Below, piece after piece: positions 36,042 to 44,663 of a stretch of DNA of 60,402 nt. The stretch comes from Oscillospiraceae bacterium (GTDB taxonomy: Bacteria; Bacillota; Clostridia; UMGS1810). The notes below the pieces were generated by a model. The model was given only the letters and a program-made list of their open reading frames with translations. It had not been told where the DNA came from and did no database searches. Position 1 is the stretch's first letter. Each line of letters opens with the position of its first letter. A program made the position numbers and the translations under genes. The stretch is taken from the NCBI GenBank assembly GCA_015069095.1, contig SVJH01000013.1, forward strand, positions 1 to 60,402. The letters are read 5' to 3'.

Positions 36042-36946
36042 ATTTGACAACGACACTATCTGGTATAAAACTTGATAATCCAATAATTCCTGCAAGCGGC
36101 ACATTTGGATTTGGCTATGAATTTGCCGAAATTTACGATATAAACATACTTGGTTCGTTTTCGTTTAAAGGTACAACAAAAGATGCAAGATTCGGTAATG
36201 CTCTTCCAAGAATTGCAGAGTGCGAAAGCGGTATGATAAACAGCGTAGGACTTCAGAATCCGGGCATTGAAAAAGTTATAAGCGAAGAACTTCCTCGCCT
36301 TAGAAAATGCTTTAACAAGCCCGTTGTTGCAAACATCAGTGGATTTAGTATAGATGAATATGTATACTGCTGCGAGAAAATAGATAAAGAAGACGGTGTC
36401 GGAATTATCGAAGTAAACGTAAGTTGTCCAAACGTTCACAACGGCGGTATGGCATTTGGAACAGACCCTAAAAACGTTTATGATGTAACAAAAGCAGTTA
36501 AAGAAGTTACAACAAAGCCTGTTTATATTAAACTAAGCCCTAACGTTACTGATATCGTTTCTATTGCTAAAGCGGCAGAAGATGCAGGCGCTGACGGTAT
36601 TAGTTTGATTAACACAATGCTTGGAATGAAAATAGATTTAAAAACAAAAAAACCTGTTATTGCAAATAAAATGGGTGGTTTTTCAGGAAGAGCAATCTTC
36701 CCCGTTGCAGTAAGAATGGTGTATCAGGTGTACGATGCGGTTAAAATTCCAATCATCGGAATGGGCGGAGTTGCAACGGCAGAGGATGTTATTGAAATGA
36801 TGCTTGCAGGTGCATCGGCGGTGCAGGTTGGAGCGGAAAACCTTGTTAACCCGTATGCTTGTAAGGATATAATTGAAAATCTTCCGAAAGTTATGGAAAA
36901 ATATGGAATAGAAAAATTAAGTGATATTATAGGAGGCGCACACTAA
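36035..36946 (+). CDS. pyrD: Dihydroorotate dehydrogenase B catalytic subunit
   Basis: Oxidises dihydroorotate to orotate using FMN. 303 residues, class 1B, which uses NAD+ through PyrK and suits an anaerobe. The catalytic Cys lies in EVNVSCPNVHNGG; FMN-binding NKMGGFSGRAIFPVAVRMVYQV and PIIGMGGVATAEDVIEM are clear. AAGGAGG precedes the ATG. The stop overlaps pyrF by 1 bp. Confidence 0.97.
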   Translation: MVDLTTTLSGIKLDNPIIPASGTFGFGYEFAEIYDINILGSFSFKGTTKDARFGNALPRIAECESGMINSVGLQNPGIEKVISEELPRLRKCFNKPVVANISGFSIDEYVYCCEKIDKEDGVGIIEVNVSCPNVHNGGMAFGTDPKNVYDVTKAVKEVTTKPVYIKLSPNVTDIVSIAKAAEDAGADGISLINTMLGMKIDLKTKKPVIANKMGGFSGRAIFPVAVRMVYQVYDAVKIPIIGMGGVATAEDVIEMMLAGASAVQVGAENLVNPYACKDIIENLPKVMEKYGIEKLSDIIGGAH

Positions 36947-37644
36947 TGGGTAAAGATGTTATAATTGCTTGCGATTTTAACGGCAAAAAAGAAGTTTTTG
37001 ATTTTCTTGATAAATTTACAGAAGAAAAACCGTATTTAAAAATTGGTATGGAACTTTTCTATGCAGAAGGTCCTGAAATTGTAAGAGAAATTAAAAAAAG
37101 AGGACATAAAATTTTCCTTGACCTTAAACTTCACGATATTCCAAACACAGTTATGAAAGCAATGAAAGTTTTATCTAACCTTGATGTTGATATGTGTAAT
37201 CTTCATGCAGCAGGTACTATTGCTATGATGGAAGCGGCTATTAAAGGTCTTACAAGAGAAGATGGCACAAGACCTATGCTTATTGCTGTAACTCAGCTTA
37301 CATCTACAAGTCAGGAAAGAATGCAGGAAGAACTTTTAATAAACGAAAAGATTGAAGATGTTGTTGTTAAATATGCTGAAAACGCAAAAGTGGCAGGACT
37401 TGACGGTATTGTATGTTCTCCGCTTGAAGCAGCATTTGTTAAAGAAAACTGTGGAAAAGAGTTTATTACAGTTACACCAGGTGTACGTTTTGCAGATGGC
37501 GAAGTTGGCGATCAGGTTAGAATTACAACGCCAGAAAAAGCAAAAGAAATCGGCTCTGACTATATTGTTGTTGGGCGTCCTATTACTCAGGCAGAGGACC
37601 CTGTTGCGGCATATAGACGCTGCGTAGCCGAATTTGTTGGCTAA
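36946..37644 (+). CDS. pyrF: Orotidine 5'-phosphate decarboxylase
   Basis: Last step to UMP. 232 residues, the short type 1 form. IIACDFNGKKE at the N-terminus and the catalytic DLKLHDIPNTV (Lys and Asp) near residue 60 identify it; VTPGVRFADGEVGDQVRITTP is the phosphate-binding region. Starts in the TAATG of pyrD. A 305-bp gap of repeat hairpins follows before pyrE. Confidence 0.97.
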   Translation: MGKDVIIACDFNGKKEVFDFLDKFTEEKPYLKIGMELFYAEGPEIVREIKKRGHKIFLDLKLHDIPNTVMKAMKVLSNLDVDMCNLHAAGTIAMMEAAIKGLTREDGTRPMLIAVTQLTSTSQERMQEELLINEKIEDVVVKYAENAKVAGLDGIVCSPLEAAFVKENCGKEFITVTPGVRFADGEVGDQVRITTPEKAKEIGSDYIVVGRPITQAEDPVAAYRRCVAEFVG

Positions 37645-37679
37645 AAAAGGCAATTTTTCCGAAATACCGCGTTGAGTCG

Positions 37680-37708
37680 CTTGTAAATACACAAAGTATT
37701 AACTTCGC
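37680..37708. repeat. Dispersed repeat module, copy 1
   Basis: A 29-bp block (CTTGTAAATACACAAAGTAT...CTTCGC) that recurs with two differences at 40127-40155. It is followed by a CTTGCCTTTTT/AAAAAGGCAAG hairpin at 37779-37802, which is terminator-like. Confidence 0.75.
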
Positions 37709-37810
37709 TCCTCGCCTTGTCTTTCGAAAAAATTTCTCTTTTTATGATTTTTTTAGGGGCGTTGCCTCTATAACCCCACTTGCCTTTTTGAAAAAAGGCA
37801 AGGCGAAAAA

Positions 37811-37925
37811 CTTACATAAGCAAAAACATACGTTTTTGCAATGGTAAATTAAAAATAACACTTTGCAAAACTTAAGTTTTGCATACGAAAGTTTTTTGTG
37901 TTACTTTTTTTCAAAAAAGTAACGA
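37811..37925. repeat. Hairpin-rich direct repeat, copy upstream of pyrE
   Basis: About 113 bp with three consecutive palindromes: GCAAAAAC/GTTTTTGC, TGCAAAACTTAAGTTTTGCA (37864-37883, perfect) and GTTACTTTTTT/AAAAAAGTAAC (37900-37923). A close copy lies at 38643-38756 on the other side of pyrE, and the first ~30 bp recur at 52592-52621. The rest of the 37645-37949 gap shows nothing else I can name. Confidence 0.9.
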
Positions 37926-37949
37926 ATATTTACTTGAGGAGATATAAAA

Positions 37950-38579
37950 ATGGAAAAACTAATTGCAAAAGATTTATTATCAATAGGTGCAGTATTTTTA
38001 AGACCTGAACAGCCTTTTACATGGGCAAGCGGTATAAAAAGCCCTATTTACTGTGATAACAGACTAATACTTACAGCACCAAAAGCAAGAGTCGATGTAG
38101 AAAGTGCACTTGCAAAAACAATAAAAGAAAACTACCCTGACTGCGAAGTTCTAATGGGCACATCGACAGCAGGTATCGCTCATGCTGCAATCACAGCACA
38201 TCTTATGGACCTTCCTATGGGCTATGTAAGAGGCGGTGCTAAAGACCACGGACGTGGCAATCAAATTGAAGGTAAACTTGAAAAAGGTCAGAAAGTTGTA
38301 GTTGTAGAAGACCTTATCTCTACAGGCGGAAGTGTTATTGAAGTTGTAAACGTACTTAGAGAAGCAGGTGCCGAAGTTCTTGGTATTGTAAGCATATTTA
38401 CATACGGCATGAAAAAAGGTCTTGAAAGATTAGCTGATGCAAACGTTAAAAACATCAGTTTAACTAACTTTGACGTAATTACAAAAGTTGCGGCAGAAGA
38501 AGGATATATAAAAGAAGAAGATATCGAAAGACTTATTGCTTTTAGAAATAACCCTTCTGACGAAAGCTGGATAAAATAG
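37950..38579 (+). CDS. pyrE: Orotate phosphoribosyltransferase
   Basis: Joins orotate and PRPP to give OMP. 209 residues. The PRPP-binding motif [16 protein letters not shown] and the flexible loop [17 protein letters not shown] with active-site Lys are clear. TGAGGAGA precedes the ATG. It follows pyrF in the operon but is set apart by hairpin repeats on both sides. Confidence 0.96.
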   Translation: MEKLIAKDLLSIGAVFLRPEQPFTWASGIKSPIYCDNRLILTAPKARVDVESALAKTIKENYPDCEVLMGTSTAGIAHAAITAHLMDLPMGYVRGGAKDHGRGNQIEGKLEKGQKVVVVEDLISTGGSVIEVVNVLREAGAEVLGIVSIFTYGMKKGLERLADANVKNISLTNFDVITKVAAEEGYIKEEDIERLIAFRNNPSDESWIK

Positions 38580-38592
38580 TTTTTAATAGTAT

Positions 38593-38609
38593 ATGGGACG
38601 CTGTCCCAT
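38593..38609. terminator. Small hairpin after pyrE
   Basis: Seven-bp stem ATGGGAC / GTCCCAT with loop GCT, 13 bp after the pyrE stop. No U tract, so a repeat-associated hairpin is as likely as a terminator. Confidence 0.4.
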
Positions 38610-38642
38610 GCCCTTGAGGCCTTTGAAAAGGCTTGACCGAAA

Positions 38643-38756
38643 CTTACATAAGCAAAAACATACGTTTTTGCAAGGGAAAAATAAAAAAGATACTTTGCAA
38701 AACGTAGTTTTGCATACTAAAGTTTTTTGTGTTACTTTTTTTCAAAAAAGTAACGA
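38643..38756. repeat. Hairpin-rich direct repeat, copy downstream of pyrE
   Basis: Second copy of the 37811-37925 element in the same orientation, with small differences in the spacer and in the middle palindrome (TGCAAAACGTAGTTTTGCA, 38696-38714). The last arm GTTACTTTTTT/AAAAAAGTAAC is at 38731-38754, just before the pyrB ribosome binding site. Confidence 0.9.
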
Positions 38757-38778
38757 AAAATACGAAAGGACGATTTTG

Positions 38779-39870
38779 ATGCGTCATTTAATAGATATTT
38801 TAGAACTTACAACAGGTGAAATTGAAGAACTTATAAATGTAGCGGAAGATATTATTGGAAATCCGAAATCATACAGTGAAAAATGCCGTGGCAAAAAACT
38901 TGCAACGCTTTTCTTTGAGCCGTCAACACGTACAAGATTAAGTTTTGAAGCGGCAATGTATGAACTTGGCGGAAATGTACTCGGCTTTTCTGAAGCGAAA
39001 AACTCAAGTGCTGCAAAGGGCGAATGTATATCTGACACTGCAAGAACGGTAAGTTGTTATGCAGATATTATCGCTATGCGCCATCCTGTTGAAGGTGCAC
39101 CGTACGTTGCATCTTTAAAAAGCGATATTCCAATCATCAATGCAGGCGACGGCGGACACAATCATCCGACACAGACACTTACAGACCTTCTTACAATTCA
39201 CAGAGAAAAAGGCACATTTGAAAACCTTACAATAGGTCTGTGTGGCGACCTTAAATACGGAAGAACGGTACATTCTTTAATTCTTGCGATGTCAAGATAC
39301 AAAAACGTTAAGTTTGTGCTCATTTCTCCTGATGAACTTACAATTCCAAGTTATGTTAAAGATGTTCTTGAATCGAAAAACATTGAGCACAAGTATATAA
39401 AAGACCTTGAAGATGCAATGGGCGAACTTGATGTTCTTTATATGACAAGAGTTCAAAGAGAACGTTTTAAAACAGAGGAAGAATATGAAAGATTAAAAAA
39501 TTGCTATATACTTACTGTTGACAAACTTAAAAATGCCAAAGATGACCTTTCAATTATGCATCCGCTTCCAAGAGTGAATGAAATTTCACATGAAATTGAT
39601 GATGACAAACGCGCTTGTTACTTTAAACAGATGCTTTACGGAAAATACATAAGAATGGCACTTATTTTAAAACTTTTAGAAGCTAAAGAAAACGGCGAAG
39701 TAATAAAAGAAAAAGATGTAAAAACAGTAAAAAATGTGTATAAATGCAAAAACCGTCGTTGTATTACAAACAACGAAGAGGGAATTGAAAACATCTTTAA
39801 ACTCGTAGATGAGAAAACAGATCTTTACAGATGTATTTATTGTGAAGCACGAGCAAAAAAAGACCAATAA
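38779..39870 (+). CDS. pyrB: Aspartate carbamoyltransferase fused to a PyrI-type zinc domain
   Basis: Condenses carbamoyl phosphate with aspartate. 363 residues from the ATG at 38779 (AAAGGA site); the open frame upstream runs through repeat DNA. Residues 1-303 form the catalytic chain, with the carbamoyl phosphate motif [13 protein letters not shown] and HPLPRV. After a linker, residues 318-360 carry C323-x4-C328 and C352-x2-C355, the zinc site of the regulatory chain PyrI (CPNSNC...CKYC in E. coli). The nucleotide-binding N-terminal domain of PyrI is missing. The fusion may stabilise the oligomer without ATP/CTP control. Last gene of the pyr operon. Confidence 0.93.
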   Translation: MRHLIDILELTTGEIEELINVAEDIIGNPKSYSEKCRGKKLATLFFEPSTRTRLSFEAAMYELGGNVLGFSEAKNSSAAKGECISDTARTVSCYADIIAMRHPVEGAPYVASLKSDIPIINAGDGGHNHPTQTLTDLLTIHREKGTFENLTIGLCGDLKYGRTVHSLILAMSRYKNVKFVLISPDELTIPSYVKDVLESKNIEHKYIKDLEDAMGELDVLYMTRVQRERFKTEEEYERLKNCYILTVDKLKNAKDDLSIMHPLPRVNEISHEIDDDKRACYFKQMLYGKYIRMALILKLLEAKENGEVIKEKDVKTVKNVYKCKNRRCITNNEEGIENIFKLVDEKTDLYRCIYCEARAKKDQ

Positions 39871-39898
39871 AATAGTTAAAATATAGTAATGTTTTTCG

Positions 39899-39927
39899 TT
39901 GACTTTTTGATGAAAATGTGGTAAAAT
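39899..39927 (+). promoter_or_regulatory. Sigma-A promoter of the purine operon
   Basis: TTGACT (39899-39904), 17 bp, TAAAAT (39922-39927), placed about 25 bp before the riboswitch. A TATAAT at 39933-39938 lacks a good -35 partner. Confidence 0.78.
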
Positions 39928-39949
39928 TTTATTATAATTTGAGGTTTTT

Positions 39950-40056
39950 TGTAACTGGCGGAAAATACGTAAGAATAATATGTTTTTTACGAATAAAAGT
40001 GGATGACCACGAGGAAGCAAAAAGCTTATAGCAAAATGTCGACCGTCTGGGCAGTC
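39950..40056 (+). ncRNA. ZTP (pfl) riboswitch aptamer
   Basis: Binds ZMP/ZTP, the purine intermediate that accumulates when 10-formyltetrahydrofolate is short. The conserved elements are in order: AACTGGCGG (39953-39961), GTGGATGACCACGAGGAAGC (39999-40018) and the pseudoknot segment CCGTCTGGGCA (40043-40053). The last segment shares GGGCA with the left arm of the following terminator, giving the usual transcriptional ON switch. It controls purE and the downstream genes including fhs, which makes 10-formyltetrahydrofolate. Confidence 0.95.
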
Positions 40057-40082
40057 CTATCTTATACAAAATAGGACTGCCC
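40049..40082 (+). terminator. Riboswitch-controlled terminator
   Basis: Twelve-bp stem GGGCAGTCCTAT / ATAGGACTGCCC with a 10-nt loop, then TAATTTATTTT. Ligand binding would sequester GGGCA in the aptamer pseudoknot and prevent the stem. Confidence 0.93.
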
Positions 40083-40126
40083 TAATTTATTTTAGGGTAA
40101 TTTTCCTAAATTGCTTTGTTAGGGCA

Positions 40127-40155
40127 CTTGCAAATACACAAAGTATTAGCTTCGC
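40127..40155. repeat. Dispersed repeat module, copy 2
   Basis: Copy of the block at 37680-37708 with two base differences. The rest of 40083-40311 holds more hairpins: TTTAGG/CCTAAA at 40091-40110 and CTTACTTTTTT/AAAAAAGTAAG at 40235-40260. No gene is visible there; the frame open upstream of purE is repeat sequence. Confidence 0.75.
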
Positions 40156-40311
40156 ACCCTGCCTCGCACTTTAGAAAAATTCCTCTTAAAATAACTTTCA
40201 TAAAGCGTATGCTTTGTGCATGAAAGCTTTTTTGCTTACTTTTTTCTCGAAAAAAGTAAGGTTTTGCTAAGCTTTTTTAAAAGCGTAATTAAAATTAAGG
40301 AGAATAAATTT

Positions 40312-40800
40312 ATGAAAAAAGTAGGAATTATAATGGGAAGCGACTCTGACCTTCCTGTAGTTGAAAAAGCAATAAACACTCTAAAGAATTTTGAAGTACC
40401 ATACGAAGTACACGTTTACTCAGCGCACAGAACACCGATTGAAGCGAGGGATTTTTCAGTAAACGCACGCGAAAACGGTTTTGGTGCAATAATTGCCGCG
40501 GCAGGAAAAGCGGCACATCTTGCAGGTGCAATTGCAGCAAACACAACACTACCTGTAATTGGTATTCCAATTAAATCTTCAACACTTGACGGACTTGATG
40601 CACTACTTTCAACAGTACAGATGCCAAGCGGTATTCCTGTTGCAACAGTAGCAATCGACGGTGCTGAGAACGCAGCACTTCTTGCGATTGAAATTATTGC
40701 AGTAGAAGATAAAGCCCTTGCAGAAAAACTTAACGATGCAAGAAAAAAAGCAAGTGAAAAAGTACTTGCAAAAAACAAAGAAATCGAAGCAAAATATTGA
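40312..40800 (+). CDS. purE: N5-carboxyaminoimidazole ribonucleotide mutase
   Basis: Class I PurE, which converts N5-CAIR to CAIR. 162 residues from the ATG at 40312 behind [24 protein letters not shown] is the family start and [12 protein letters not shown] contains the active-site His. No purK follows, so CAIR formation may use a purK elsewhere. First gene of the ZTP-controlled operon. Confidence 0.97.
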   Translation: MKKVGIIMGSDSDLPVVEKAINTLKNFEVPYEVHVYSAHRTPIEARDFSVNARENGFGAIIAAAGKAAHLAGAIAANTTLPVIGIPIKSSTLDGLDALLSTVQMPSGIPVATVAIDGAENAALLAIEIIAVEDKALAEKLNDARKKASEKVLAKNKEIEAKY

Positions 40801-40834
40801 TACAAACTAAACACTGAATTTGGGAGGTAACCGG

Positions 40835-42259
40835 ATGGGCGGATTTTTTGGGACTGTCAGCAAGCACGATGCTGTTTTTGATGTGTTTTTCGGAACAGAT
40901 TATCATTCACATTTAGGAACACGCAGAGGCGGTATGGCGGCATTTAATGATGAGATAGGTTTACAGCGTGAAATTCACAGTATAGAAAATTCACCGTTTC
41001 GAACTAAATTTGAAAAGATATTTGATAAAATGCATGGAAACAGTGCAATAGGTTGCATAAGCGACACCGACCCGCAACCGCTGTTATTTCGTTCAAACAT
41101 TGGAATATATGCGATTTGTACAATCGGCATGATAAACAACCAGGAAGAACTTATTAAAAAATATCTTACTTCAACAAACGGACAGTTTGATGCAATGACA
41201 GGCGGAAAAGTAAATATGACAGAACTTGTAGCGGCTCTTATAAACCAGAAAACAAGTTTTGTAGAAGGTATAAAATTTGCTCAGGAAGTTATAGATGGTT
41301 CTGTATCAATCTTAATTCTAAATAATGACGGCTCAATTATTGCCGCAAGAGATAAATTTGGAAGATTACCGATACTTATCGGTAAAAATGATGATGGATA
41401 TTGTGTATCATTTGAATCGTTTGCATACAGAAAACTTGATTATGTAGATGAAAAAGTTTTAGGTCCGGGCGAAATAGTAAAACTTACTTGCGATAAAATG
41501 GAGCAACTTTCCCCACCGGGAGAAAAAATGAAAATTTGCGCGTTTTTGTGGTCATATTACGGATACCCTACATCAGACTACGAAGGTGTTAACGTAGAAA
41601 TGATGCGTTGCAGAAACGGACATATAATGGCACAAAACGATGAAGTTTTAAAAGATGGTACCGAAATTGATTATGTTAGCGGTATGCCGGACTCAGGTAC
41701 ACCTCACGCTATAGGATATGCAAATGAAAGTAAAATTCCGTTTGCGAGACCTTTTATAAAATATACACCAACGTGGATGCGAAGTTTCACACCTTCAAAT
41801 CAGGCAGACAGAAAAAGAGTTGCAAAAATGAAACAAGTACCCGTTGTTGACTTAATTTGCGATAAAAATCTTTTAATCGTTGATGACTCAATAGTGCGTG
41901 GTACTCAACTTAAAGAAACAGTTGACTTTCTTTACGAGAACGGTGCAAAATCAGTTCATATGCGTTCTGCCTGCCCTCCAATAATGTACGGATGTAAATT
42001 CCTTAATTTTTCAAGATCGAATAACGAAATGGAACTTATAGCAAGACGAGTTATTGCAGAACTTGAAGGCGAAGAAGGATTTAACCATATAGAAGAATAC
42101 AGTGATTCCTCAACAGAGAGAGGTAAAAAATTAAGACAGACAATTTGTGATAAGTTTGGGTTTGCATCACTTGACTTCCAGTCGCTTGAAGGAATAGTTA
42201 AGGCGATAGGAATTGACAGAGAAAAACTTTGCACATATTGTTGGAACGGTAAAGAGTAA
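40835..42259 (+). CDS. purF: Amidophosphoribosyltransferase-like protein lacking the nucleophile Cys
   Basis: Canonical PurF begins Met-Cys-Gly; the processed Cys is the glutaminase nucleophile. Here the ATG at 40835 (perfect GGGAGG site) is followed by GGC GGA, giving [12 protein letters not shown], so Gly stands at that place. Other glutaminase motifs are also changed, e.g. [12 protein letters not shown] where HNG is usual. The phosphoribosyltransferase half is intact with the PRPP motif [18 protein letters not shown]. 474 residues. It would make phosphoribosylamine from PRPP and free ammonia. I recall similar MGGFFG proteins annotated as PurF in other anaerobes, so this may be a family trait. 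Confidence 0.88.
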   Translation: MGGFFGTVSKHDAVFDVFFGTDYHSHLGTRRGGMAAFNDEIGLQREIHSIENSPFRTKFEKIFDKMHGNSAIGCISDTDPQPLLFRSNIGIYAICTIGMINNQEELIKKYLTSTNGQFDAMTGGKVNMTELVAALINQKTSFVEGIKFAQEVIDGSVSILILNNDGSIIAARDKFGRLPILIGKNDDGYCVSFESFAYRKLDYVDEKVLGPGEIVKLTCDKMEQLSPPGEKMKICAFLWSYYGYPTSDYEGVNVEMMRCRNGHIMAQNDEVLKDGTEIDYVSGMPDSGTPHAIGYANESKIPFARPFIKYTPTWMRSFTPSNQADRKRVAKMKQVPVVDLICDKNLLIVDDSIVRGTQLKETVDFLYENGAKSVHMRSACPPIMYGCKFLNFSRSNNEMELIARRVIAELEGEEGFNHIEEYSDSSTERGKKLRQTICDKFGFASLDFQSLEGIVKAIGIDREKLCTYCWNGKE

Positions 42260-42286
42260 AATTTATATACAGGAAGGAATATTATT

Positions 42287-43324
42287 ATGAAAAGTTTTAG
42301 TGAAAGTTATAAAGAAGCAGGCGTTGATATTACAGCCGGCTACAAAGCAGTAGAACTTATGAAAAGCCACATTGCAAAAACACTTACAAAAGGTGCAATG
42401 AGCGATATTGGCGGATTTGGCGGTCTTTTTGAACTTGACCTTACAGGAATTAACAAACCTGTACTTGTTAGCGGTACTGATGGTGTTGGTACAAAACTTA
42501 AAATGGCATTTTTAATGGACAAGCATGATACAGTTGGTATTGACTGTGTTGCTATGTGTGTTAATGATATAATCTGCTGTGGTGCAAAACCATTGTTTTT
42601 CCTTGACTACATCGCAGTTGGCAAAAACTATCCTGAAAAAGTTGCTAAGATTGTTAAAGGCGTAGCAGAAGGATGCGTTCAGTCAGGTGCGGCGCTTATC
42701 GGCGGTGAAACTGCAGAAATGCCTGGATTCTATCCTGTAGATGAATACGACCTTGCAGGATTTAGCGTTGGTGTTGTAGATAAAGACAAAGTTTTAAACA
42801 ACAAAACAATTAAAGAAGGCGACGTTATTGTTGCTCTAAAATCAAGCGGTGTTCACTCAAACGGATTTTCTCTTGTAAGAAAAGTATTTGACGTTGAAAA
42901 TGCGAACATCAAAACACCGATTGCTGAACTTTCAGGAAAATCAATCGGCGAAACACTTTTGACACCTACAAAAATTTATGTAAAAAGTGCTCTTAAAGTG
43001 TTTGATAAAATCACTGTAAAAGCAGTAAGCCATATCACAGGCGGTGGATTCTATGAAAATATTCCAAGAAGCCTTCCTCATGGATTTAGTGCAAAAATTG
43101 AAAGAGACGCAGTAGATGTTCTTCCTATTTTCGATTTAATTGCAAAAACAGGTTCTATTGCAGAACGTGATATGTTCAACACATTCAACATGGGTGTTGG
43201 TATGATTATGGTAGTAAATAAAGAAGATGCAGATAAAACAGTTGAAATTCTAAATGCAAACGGCGAAGATGCATATGTACTTGGCGAAATTGTAAAAGGC
43301 GATGAAGGAGTTATAATATGCTAA
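42287..43324 (+). CDS. purM: Phosphoribosylformylglycinamidine cyclo-ligase
   Basis: AIR synthetase: ATP-dependent ring closure of FGAM. 345 residues with the N-terminal [27 protein letters not shown], the Asp/Gly-rich [11 protein letters not shown] and the C-terminal [19 protein letters not shown] precedes the ATG. Overlaps purN by 7 bp. Confidence 0.97.
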   Translation: MKSFSESYKEAGVDITAGYKAVELMKSHIAKTLTKGAMSDIGGFGGLFELDLTGINKPVLVSGTDGVGTKLKMAFLMDKHDTVGIDCVAMCVNDIICCGAKPLFFLDYIAVGKNYPEKVAKIVKGVAEGCVQSGAALIGGETAEMPGFYPVDEYDLAGFSVGVVDKDKVLNNKTIKEGDVIVALKSSGVHSNGFSLVRKVFDVENANIKTPIAELSGKSIGETLLTPTKIYVKSALKVFDKITVKAVSHITGGGFYENIPRSLPHGFSAKIERDAVDVLPIFDLIAKTGSIAERDMFNTFNMGVGMIMVVNKEDADKTVEILNANGEDAYVLGEIVKGDEGVIIC

Positions 43325-43929
43325 CAAACATTGCAGTTTTTGTATCGGGTGGCGGTACAAATCTTCAGGCACTGATAGATGCTAAAACACAAGGAATCAT
43401 CAAAAGCGGAGATATCAAACTTGTTATTTCAAATAATCCTAATGCATATGCGCTAAAAAGAGCGGAAAATGCAGGTATTAAAAGTGTATGCGTAAACAAA
43501 AAGGAATGCGCATCTCAGGCTGAATTTGAAGAAAAACTTGTAAAAGTATTAGAAGAAGAAAACATTGAACTTATAGTTCTTGCGGGCTTTTTGTGTATTT
43601 TAAGTGAGAACTTTACAAAAAAATATGCAAACAGAATTATAAATGTTCATCCGTCGCTTATACCGTCGTTTTGCGGAAAAGGTTTTTACGGACTTAAAGT
43701 GCACGAAGAAGCGCTTAAGTATGGTGTAAAGGTTACAGGTGCAACAGTGCATTTTGTAAACGAAATTCCCGACGGTGGAAAAATAATTATGCAAAAGGCA
43801 GTTGAAATAAAAGAAGGCGACAGTGCCGAAACACTTCAAAGACGTGTTATGGAAGAGGCAGAATGGATTATACTTCCAAAAAGCACAGAGATTGTTTCAA
43901 AACAAATTGCCGATGAGAGGGGAATATAA
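43318..43929 (+). CDS. purN: Phosphoribosylglycinamide formyltransferase
   Basis: Folate-dependent GAR transformylase. 203 residues. [15 protein letters not shown] at the N-terminus binds the phosphate; the catalytic Asn-His are in [12 protein letters not shown], and [17 protein letters not shown] supplies the Asp. GAAGGAG precedes the ATG inside purM. It needs 10-formyltetrahydrofolate, the cofactor made by Fhs at the end of the operon. Confidence 0.96.
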   Translation: MLTNIAVFVSGGGTNLQALIDAKTQGIIKSGDIKLVISNNPNAYALKRAENAGIKSVCVNKKECASQAEFEEKLVKVLEEENIELIVLAGFLCILSENFTKKYANRIINVHPSLIPSFCGKGFYGLKVHEEALKYGVKVTGATVHFVNEIPDGGKIIMQKAVEIKEGDSAETLQRRVMEEAEWIILPKSTEIVSKQIADERGI

Positions 43930-43931
43930 AA

Positions 43932-44657
43932 ATGAACGTGTACGAAACTTATGACATGGGAGAACTTATAAATGGTAATCCTTACGTTGGTCGTGGAATT
44001 GTAATAGGCAAAAGTGAAGACGGAAAAAATGCGGTTATAGCATATTTTATAATGGGCAGAAGCGAAAACAGCAGAAACAGAGTTTTTGTTGAAAATGGCG
44101 ATGAAGTTATAATTCATCCGTTTGATGCTTCAAAAGTTGAAGATCCATCGCTTATTATTTATTCGCCAATCAAAGTATTTGAAAATAAAACTATCGTTAC
44201 AAACGGCGACCAGACAGATACAATTTACGATTTTGTTAAAGATGGCAAATCTTTTGAAGAAGCACTCGATACAAGAGAATTTGAACCTGACGGTCCTAAC
44301 TGGACACCAAGAATAAGCGGAATGCTTACATTTAAGGGTAATGATTTTACATACAAAATGAGCATTTTAAAAAGCGCGGATTTAGAAGGAAGCGCTTGTA
44401 ACAGATATACTTTCTCATACAACGCGCTAAATGGTGTTGGTAATTTTATTCACACATACGTTACAGACGGAAACCCTATTCCAACATTTATGGGCGAACC
44501 TGAAAGAGTTAAAATTCCAAATGATATAGACGAATTTAAAGATACAATCTGGAGCAATTTAAATGAAAACAATAAAATTTCAATTTATGTAAGATACATA
44601 AATCTTGAAAACGGAAAAATAGAAAACAGAATGATTAACAAAAACAGAAAGGACTGA
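43932..44657 (+). CDS. purO: IMP cyclohydrolase of the PurO type
   Basis: Closes FAICAR to IMP, the last purine ring step. 241 residues. NPYVGRGIVIGKSEDGKNAV and YFIMGRSENSRNRVF match the archaeal PurO fold rather than the N-terminal domain of bacterial PurH. TYVTDGNPIPTFMGEP is near the C-terminus. It sits 2 bp after purN and 6 bp before a stand-alone AICAR transformylase, so the two halves of bacterial PurH are here two separate genes, one of archaeal type. GAGGGGA precedes the ATG. Confidence 0.88.
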   Translation: MNVYETYDMGELINGNPYVGRGIVIGKSEDGKNAVIAYFIMGRSENSRNRVFVENGDEVIIHPFDASKVEDPSLIIYSPIKVFENKTIVTNGDQTDTIYDFVKDGKSFEEALDTREFEPDGPNWTPRISGMLTFKGNDFTYKMSILKSADLEGSACNRYTFSYNALNGVGNFIHTYVTDGNPIPTFMGEPERVKIPNDIDEFKDTIWSNLNENNKISIYVRYINLENGKIENRMINKNRKD

Positions 44658-44663
44658 TTTTAA

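Noticed and set aside
38593-38778. N-terminal extension of pyrB
   Set aside because: The upstream open frame lies in the pyrE-flanking repeat; the ATG at 38779 has an AAAGGA site and the normal start of aspartate carbamoyltransferase.
40216-40311. N-terminal extension of purE
   Set aside because: The open frame upstream translates repeat hairpins; the ATG at 40312 has a strong AAGGAG site and gives the normal PurE start.
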